Origin: 2-02-FULL-48-14 sp964356195
GTDB taxonomy: Bacteria; Patescibacteriota; Gracilibacteria; UBA1369; 2-02-FULL-48-14
DNA length: 9,263 nt
Direction of reading: 5' to 3'
Assembly (NCBI GenBank): GCA_964356195.1
Contig: CAYHGP010000029.1
Location: 1-9,263, forward strand
Part shown: positions 1-4,511 of the stretch, piece after piece
Layout of the letters: each line of letters begins with the position of its first letter
Position numbering within the stretch: position 1 is the stretch's first letter
Program-made: the position numbers and the translations under genes
The notes under the pieces: model-generated
The model's database searches: none
What the model was told of the DNA's origin: nothing
Seen by the model: the letters and a program-made list of their open reading frames with translations, nothing else

Positions 1-270
1 GGCAATGCGGTGAATAAAGTGGAAGCGCTGAAGATTCTTTTCAAAGTCTATGAGGCCGGACTCGTTGAGGGTTCCGTTGTGGCCGACATCAGTTATACCG
101 ACTTGGATGCAAAAGCCTGGTACGCCATTTATACTTGGAAGGCTTCGGTGCTTGGAATTTTGGAAGAAACCTTTGGCGGAGAATTCAACCCTGAACTGGA
201 ACGCACTCGCGGCCAAATGGCCGAAGAACTCTACCGCTATTTGGTTGTGACGAAGGTTTTGAATGAGTAG
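1..270 (+). CDS. C-terminal part of an SLH-domain surface protein (5' end outside window)
   Basis: The frame is open from the first base (Gly-Asn-Ala-Val-Asn-Lys-Val-Glu-Ala-Leu-Lys), so the GTG at 10 is an internal Val codon and not a start. The 89 visible residues look like the end of an S-layer homology region. NKVEALKILFKVYE matches the 'N-R-A-E-A-L-K-I-L' helix that ends one SLH repeat. YTDLDAKAWYAIYTWKA matches the 'F-x-D-V-x-x-x-x-W-Y-A-x-Y' opening of the next, and LERTRGQMAEELYRYL matches its closing 'T-R-G-Q-M-A-E-x-I-Y-R' helix. SLH repeats usually attach secreted proteins to cell-wall polysaccharide, so this is probably an exported surface protein, but its catalytic or structural part lies to the left. 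It ends in TAG and converges on the AbiGi-like gene with only 8 bp between; I see no terminator there. The same repeat type occurs in the deacetylase-like protein at 4512-6908. Confidence 0.8.
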   Translation, partial: GNAVNKVEALKILFKVYEAGLVEGSVVADISYTDLDAKAWYAIYTWKASVLGILEETFGGEFNPELERTRGQMAEELYRYLVVTKVLNE

Positions 271-278
271 ATGGGTTC

Positions 279-1055
279 TCAGAGGTTTCTTTCTTTGGTT
301 TCTGGGAATACTCTCACTGTAGGGAGAGTTCCATTGTAATCTTGAACTCTGCTTACCGATCTTAGTGTCTCCTCTATTTCTTCGACATCTGATTCTTCGG
401 CGACAAAAATTGTTTCGATCTTTTGGATTGGAATTTCTAGTCGTGAGCCGGTCCTGGTTTCTCCACCAGAGAATCCATGCTTGCCTGGAATGCGAAATTC
501 TTGTTCTTCGAGATTCGACCTTTTTTCAAAAAAACAAAAAAGGTCGAGGATCATTTCAAAAATCTGGGCGTTATAAATCACACCGCCTTGAGGATTCAGC
601 TGCAAGGATAGCGCGCGCATCGTTCCTAGATTAAGAGCCATGAGTTTACTGTACTCTGTTTCATCTCCTATGTAAGTTACTCTGTCAGCTCCTTTCGACT
701 CAAGCCAAGCTCTATCAATCGACAGGCCATACTTTCCATACTTGAGGCCATGTGGACTAATGTCTTTGCCAGTGGCTACTTCGGTGAAACAGATCATTGG
801 AATTTGAGCGCTGATGCTACCAAGTCCTCTCATTATTGTCGATATGTTCTCTGGGGAAAGTTTAGAGAATTGTAAGCCCAGGCTTGCAACGTGGTGAGTT
901 AGGATTGGCATTATTTTACCGATTAGCCATGACCCCGTTTCTTTGGTCAGCTTAAACTCCACAGGATGTTCTCTAAATTTTAAACCGTTCTGTAAAAGAT
1001 CGGACAAGTACTCCTTTTCCTTTGTGCAATGTAGTAACGTGATTTTAGTGGTCAT
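279..1055 (-). CDS. AbiGi-family-like protein (putative abortive-infection component)
   Basis: This 258-residue soluble protein has no signal peptide or membrane segment. The layout resembles the family annotated as abortive phage resistance AbiGi (Pfam PF10899, called an antitoxin in the lactococcal AbiGi/AbiGii pair). An N-terminal strand (ITLLHCTKEKEYLSDLLQNGLK, residues 5-26) reads like the family's 'hFTk...L..IL.nGf' opening. A central block, residues 85-129, has IPMICFTEV, then PHGLKYGKYGLS and W117, like the family's 'iPMVCFcDIp...h...YG.YGiGfskeW'. A late EEQEFRIPG (183-191) resembles its 'ERE-W-R' motif. The match is from memory of the family, not a search. The biochemical activity is unknown. 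No toxin partner (AbiGii-like nucleotidyltransferase) is adjacent, so either it acts alone or the partner is missing. It starts with ATG, has no Shine-Dalgarno sequence, and ends in TGA. It lies just downstream of tRNA-Arg and looks slightly more AT-rich than its neighbours, which suggests acquisition by transfer. Confidence 0.6.
   Translation of the reverse strand: MTTKITLLHCTKEKEYLSDLLQNGLKFREHPVEFKLTKETGSWLIGKIMPILTHHVASLGLQFSKLSPENISTIMRGLGSISAQIPMICFTEVATGKDISPHGLKYGKYGLSIDRAWLESKGADRVTYIGDETEYSKLMALNLGTMRALSLQLNPQGGVIYNAQIFEMILDLFCFFEKRSNLEEQEFRIPGKHGFSGGETRTGSRLEIPIQKIETIFVAEESDVEEIEETLRSVSRVQDYNGTLPTVRVFPETKERNL
515..547. repeat. Perfect 12-bp inverted repeat with A/T homopolymer tracts inside the AbiGi-like gene
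   Basis: On the plus strand the left arm TCGACCTTTTTT (515-526) is followed by a 9-nt spacer CAAAAAAAC (527-535) and the exact reverse complement AAAAAAGGTCGA (536-547). On the coding strand it spans codons for about residues 170-180 (LDLFCFFEKRS). The mRNA would form a 12-bp hairpin with a GUUUUUUUG loop. The runs of six and seven identical bases could also slip during replication or transcription. Confidence 0.85.
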
Positions 1056-1061
1056 AGTGAG

Positions 1062-1095
1062 CTTAATCTATTAAGATCGGTAAGAAGTCAGGCAA
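1062..1095 (-). promoter_or_regulatory. Possible promoter with overlapping inverted repeat upstream of the AbiGi-like gene
   Basis: Reading leftwards, TTGCCT (1090-1095) and TAATAG (1068-1073) are 16 bp apart and could be weak -35 and -10 elements. A 6-2-6 inverted repeat, CTTAAT-ct-ATTAAG (1062-1075 on the plus strand), overlaps the -10 and ends 6 bp before the ATG. That is where an autoregulatory operator would sit. Both elements match poorly and the palindrome is short, so this may be chance. Transcription from here would give an almost leaderless mRNA. Confidence 0.25.
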
Positions 1096-1132
1096 AAAAG
1101 CCCGGCGTTTTTTAATTGCACTTCATGCAGTA

Positions 1133-1209
1133 TGGTGCACCCAGAGGGATTCGAACCCCCAACCCCTGGTTCCGAAGACCAGTACTCTATCCAGTTGAGC
1201 TATGGGTGC
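1133..1209 (-). tRNA. trnR: tRNA-Arg (anticodon UCG), CCA tail encoded
   Basis: The minus strand folds as a complete cloverleaf. The acceptor stem is GCACCCA/TGGGTGC, the D arm is GCTC...GAGT, and the anticodon stem is CTGGT/ACCAG around the loop CTTCGGA. Position 33 is T and positions 34-36 are TCG, so it decodes CGA as arginine. The variable loop is 5 nt and the T arm is GGGGG-TTCGAAT-CCCTC with one G-U pair. The discriminator is A and the 3' CCA is encoded (plus 1133-1135). The canonical body without CCA is 74 nt. Confidence 0.96.
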
Positions 1210-1220
1210 ACAGCTCCGCT

Positions 1221-1249
1221 ATCTTAATTCGGTTTTGACCTGTTTGCAA
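1221..1249 (-). promoter_or_regulatory. Sigma70-type promoter for tRNA-Arg
   Basis: Reading leftwards, TTGCAA (1244-1249) and TAAGAT (1221-1226) are exactly 17 bp apart. Eleven bases separate the -10 from the mature 5' end of the tRNA, so transcription would begin just before it. The promoter lies between the secDF terminator and the tRNA, consistent with independent transcription of the tRNA. Confidence 0.6.
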
Positions 1250-1264
1250 TGAGTTGTTGAGTAC

Positions 1265-1298
1265 AAAAAAAGAGAGACCGAGGGGGCCTCTCTTTTTC
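1265..1298 (-). terminator. Rho-independent terminator of secDF
   Basis: Plus-strand AAAAAGAGAG (1267-1276) pairs exactly with CTCTCTTTTT (1288-1297). After one A-C mismatch the stem continues with two G-C pairs (1278-1279 with 1285-1286) around a small loop. In the secDF direction the transcript hairpin ends in a run of U from the A-tract at 1265-1271. It begins 24 bp after the secDF stop. Because both flanks are A/T tracts, it could act in both directions. Confidence 0.88.
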
Positions 1299-1321
1299 TT
1301 TTCTATTTGAAGGGAGCAAAA

Positions 1322-4300
1322 CTACTTCTTGCGAGCTTCCCAGTTCGTCCACCACACGAGCAATGGGCTGGCGATGAAGATGGAAGAATAAGTTCCGGCG
1401 GTGATTCCTACAATCAAGGCGAAGACGAACCAACGGATGCTTTCGGCTCCGAAGATGAAGAGGGCCAGAATCGTGATCAAAGTACAGAGGGAGGTGTTGA
1501 TGGAACGAGCCATGGTTTGGTTGAGGGCCTTGTTTGCGGTGTCAGCCAAGGTTTCGCCGTCTTCACGGAAACGAAGGTTTTCACGAATACGATCGAACAC
1601 CACAATGGTGTCGTGGACGGAGAATCCCATCACGGTGAGCAGGGCGGTAATAAAGAGTGCGTCCACCTCTACGTTGATGTAGTGGCCCAAAACTACGTAA
1701 ACTCCAATTACAATTATTACATCGTGGATGAGTGCCACAATGGCTGAAATACCAAACTTCCAAGCGCTGATTTCACGAGTGACTTTTCGGAAGGCAAAGG
1801 CCACGTAAAGTACAATCATGATGGATGCGAGTACGAGAGCCCAGACTGCTTTCTGTTTCAAAGTTTCTCCAATGGTAGGACCTACGGTGGTGAAGCGGAT
1901 TTCCTCAAAGCTCTCTTGGCCTTCCGCGAGTTTGCTTATAACGGCGGTGTGCTGCTCATCGTTCATGTGCTTCATACGAATGAAGAAGCTACCTTGATCG
2001 GTGCTTACCACTTGAGGGGTTCCAAAATCGGCGACTAAGGTTTCTTCCACTTCGAGAATTTGATTGGTGAGTGTTTCTGCGGTCACATCGGCTCCGGTTT
2101 TGATTTCGAGCATGGAACCTCCGGTGAAATCCAGACCCCAGTTGACAGGGAAGAGGAGGATTGCTCCAAGAGCGATGACGGCCAGAAGTCCGGATATGCC
2201 GGCCCAGATTTTGCTGTTCTTAATGATGGGAAGCATTTTTGCACGAGCCACGCGAGGTTTGCCCCAGAGTGACAGTTTGTCTGCCAATTTGGTTTCAGCC
2301 GCGAAGTTGAGCAAGGTGCGGGTGAGCATGATTGCGCTGAACATCGAAAGCAGAATTCCCAGGGCCAAGTTGAGGGCGAATCCACGGATGATGGAGGAAC
2401 CGAAGTAGAACAGAATCGCACAGGTCAAAAGGGACGAGAAGTTGGAGTCGCGGATGGAATCCCAAGCGCGGCGGAATCCTTCTTCAATGGCTTGATGCAG
2501 GTTGCGGCCCTGGCCGAGTTCTTCCTTCATACGTTCGAAGATCAAAACGTTCGCGTCTACGGCCATACCGATGGAAAGAATAACTCCGGCGATACCGGCG
2601 AGGGTGAGTGTGATTTGAGTGGAGAACACCATGGTCATGAAGAAGAGTACAAAACAAGCCACCAGGAAGGCGACAAGTTTTTCTCCTCCCGAGTCCCGGT
2701 TTTTTAGAATCACGTGGACCACGAAGCCGAAGATCGCCAAACTGAGGAGCAAGGCAATGGCTGTAGGCATAGCGGTTTTAATCACAAAGATGAGAAGAGC
2801 CGAATAGATGGCGAGAGCAGCGACGGCAATAAGACCTGGAAGGCGGTAGTAAAGAATCATGAAGATGGCCAAAACAATCACTCCAATGAGCCCTCCGAAG
2901 AGGCTTTGGTCGAGAGCTTCTTGTCCGAGGGTGGCACTAATGTTGTACTGACCCACAAGTTCTACAGGAGCGGGAATGGCTCCGGTGTTGAGGTCACGGG
3001 CAAGATCTTGAGCTTCTTCAAGAGTGAAGTCTCCTGTGATTTGAGCGCTGCCTCCGCTGATTTTTTCATTCACGTTGGGAGCGGAAATCAAATTGCCTCC
3101 TACGAAAATGGCGATTCGTTTCCCCACATTCTTTCCGGTGAGTTCTTCAAACAGAACGCCTCCTTCTTCCGTGAAGGTGATGTTTACGTAGGCTTGGTAG
3201 TTCGTCTGGTTGATGGCCACGTCCGCGTGCTTGAATTGTTCTCCTGTAATTGCAGCGGTTTCCATCCAAGGGCTGGCGGAGGTGCTGTAGATAATTTTAT
3301 TGAAAGCGTAGCTTTCCACCGGAGTGCTTACCGTGGTGGCTTCTTGGTGGTCGTAAACTTGGATGAGGTGGTAACCAAATTCGGTTTCAACGACGTCGGA
3401 AACACTGTTCACTTCAAGAGCGAAGGCGGCATCTTCAAAAGCTTGGGTCATGGCTCCTTTTCCGAATTGGCTGAGATCTCCTCCGTTTTCTTTTCCACTG
3501 GCATCGTCGGTGTACTCTTTTGCTAAATCTTCAAAAACTCCACCGGCGGTGAGTTTGGCCTGTACCTCTTCGATGAGGATCAAAGCTTCTTCTTTCGTAC
3601 GGGTAATGGTGGCATCCGCTCGTTCAGCTCCTTGGTAAGCAATCAAAATGTGACGGGCGCTTACTTTTTCTTCCACTTCCGTGGTCTCTTCCGTGCTTTG
3701 GTGGTCGGTGACTTGGATCACAGCCATTCCTTTGTTGGGGACCGCGGCACCTGTGGAGTCTATGGTGTATCCATCGTCCAATTCAAAAGGTCCAAACACT
3801 GTGCCGATTTCTTTGCCTTGAACTGCAGCCATCAAGGTTTCTCCCAAAACGGTGACATCGATGAGTTCCACGATCTGGTAAGTGACTTCTTCTGCGTTTG
3901 ATTTTTGTTCGCTTTCAGCCAAAGTCGCAAAGTCCTCTCCTCCATTTACTTTTTCAAGGAACGCATTGGACGCGTCTGTGGCCCACTTCAGTTGCTCGGT
4001 ATTGTCCGGATTTGGATTTTCTTCACGGAATTCCAGTTGAATTGTTTTTCCTACCGTCGCTTTGGCCTCTTCAAGATCAGTGATTCCGGCAAGTTCTACA
4101 ATCACGTGGTATTCATTCGCGATGTTTGAAACGTAAATATTGGGTTCTGAAACTCCCATGCCGTCCACACGGCGGCGGATCACCTCTTTCACTCCTTCCA
4201 CCAGCTGGTCGCGGTCGGCTGCGTCCACTTCGGTGAGATCGATGGAATAGTCGAGCTGGGTCCCTCCTTTGAGGTCCAAACCGAGTTTAAGATCTGTTAC

Positions 4301-4381
4301 CGTGTCGATGTAACCGAGTGCGCCTGCGAAAAGCAGAATGAGCAGAACTTTGCCCGCGAGCAGTTTTTTGATGCTTAACAT
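1322..4381 (-). CDS. secDF: Fused SecDF preprotein-translocase subunit with inserted parvulin domain
   Basis: SecD and SecF assist the SecYEG channel, using the proton gradient to pull exported proteins outward. Both are in one 1019-residue chain here. The SecD half shows TM1 (about 8-24), LGLDLKGG (33-40), a P1 domain ending in GGSAQITGDFT (443-453), and the TM4-region motif IGMAVDANVLIFER (604-617), with D609 at the conserved proton-path position. The SecF half begins near 715 with GLDFTGG (749-755), TVGPTIGE (832-839) and SVHDTIVVFDR (921-931, D924). Between LEFRE (116-120) and ITGEQFKHA (378-386), where the P1 head normally sits, is a complete parvulin domain (about 240-345) with ARHILI, GGDLSQFGKGAM, F315 and FGYHLIQV (H338). 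Before it (about 141-226) is a degenerate parvulin-like stretch with DFATLAE and VFGPFELDDGY. Residues 515-600 contain room for three helices where SecD usually has one. The ATG start precedes a normal TM1; no Shine-Dalgarno is seen. Identity is certain; chaperone function of the insert is inferred. Confidence 0.95.
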   Translation of the reverse strand: MLSIKKLLAGKVLLILLFAGALGYIDTVTDLKLGLDLKGGTQLDYSIDLTEVDAADRDQLVEGVKEVIRRRVDGMGVSEPNIYVSNIANEYHVIVELAGITDLEEAKATVGKTIQLEFREENPNPDNTEQLKWATDASNAFLEKVNGGEDFATLAESEQKSNAEEVTYQIVELIDVTVLGETLMAAVQGKEIGTVFGPFELDDGYTIDSTGAAVPNKGMAVIQVTDHQSTEETTEVEEKVSARHILIAYQGAERADATITRTKEEALILIEEVQAKLTAGGVFEDLAKEYTDDASGKENGGDLSQFGKGAMTQAFEDAAFALEVNSVSDVVETEFGYHLIQVYDHQEATTVSTPVESYAFNKIIYSTSASPWMETAAITGEQFKHADVAINQTNYQAYVNITFTEEGGVLFEELTGKNVGKRIAIFVGGNLISAPNVNEKISGGSAQITGDFTLEEAQDLARDLNTGAIPAPVELVGQYNISATLGQEALDQSLFGGLIGVIVLAIFMILYYRLPGLIAVAALAIYSALLIFVIKTAMPTAIALLLSLAIFGFVVHVILKNRDSGGEKLVAFLVACFVLFFMTMVFSTQITLTLAGIAGVILSIGMAVDANVLIFERMKEELGQGRNLHQAIEEGFRRAWDSIRDSNFSSLLTCAILFYFGSSIIRGFALNLALGILLSMFSAIMLTRTLLNFAAETKLADKLSLWGKPRVARAKMLPIIKNSKIWAGISGLLAVIALGAILLFPVNWGLDFTGGSMLEIKTGADVTAETLTNQILEVEETLVADFGTPQVVSTDQGSFFIRMKHMNDEQHTAVISKLAEGQESFEEIRFTTVGPTIGETLKQKAVWALVLASIMIVLYVAFAFRKVTREISAWKFGISAIVALIHDVIIVIGVYVVLGHYINVEVDALFITALLTVMGFSVHDTIVVFDRIRENLRFREDGETLADTANKALNQTMARSINTSLCTLITILALFIFGAESIRWFVFALIVGITAGTYSSIFIASPLLVWWTNWEARKK

Positions 4382-4423
4382 GAGTAAAATGGCTTATAGA
4401 ATTGAAAAAGATAGGTCGGGAAG

Positions 4424-4451
4424 ATTATACGATCAAATCAGGCGAAGACAA
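4424..4451 (-). promoter_or_regulatory. Sigma70-type promoter of secDF
   Basis: Reading leftwards, TTGTCT (4446-4451) and a perfect TATAAT (4424-4429) are separated by 16 bp. The expected start of transcription, near 4417, leaves a leader of about 35 nt before the secDF ATG. It lies in the 130-bp gap after the SLH/deacetylase-like gene, so secDF can be transcribed independently of that gene. Confidence 0.65.
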
Positions 4452-4511
4452 GTTATGAGAGGGCGGTTCGATTGACAAAGCCAGCTTGTATTCTATGGTC
4501 GCTGACTTGCA

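Noticed and set aside
1091..1112. AAAAAA...TTTTTT symmetry around a G/C core downstream of the tRNA, resembling a terminator
   Set aside because: The A6/T6 arms pair, but the 8-base core does not form a continuing G-C stem, so the hairpin would be only six A-U pairs. It could be an eroded terminator, but I would not annotate it.
271..1132. Search for an attachment-site duplicate of the tRNA-Arg 3' end flanking the AbiGi-like gene
   Set aside because: No copy of the tRNA 3' sequence (TTCGAATCCCTCTGGGTGCA region) was found near 271-300 or elsewhere to the left, and no integrase is present, so integration at the tRNA is not demonstrated.
2714..3526. Long plus-strand open frame opposite secDF (270 residues)
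   Set aside because: It is antisense to strongly conserved SecD sequence and has no recognisable domain; a shadow of codon bias on the other strand.
4472..4499. Promoter-like TTGACA-16-TATGGT on the plus strand
   Set aside because: The -35 is perfect, but transcription would run antisense into the SLH/deacetylase-like gene with no plus-strand gene downstream; probably coincidence.
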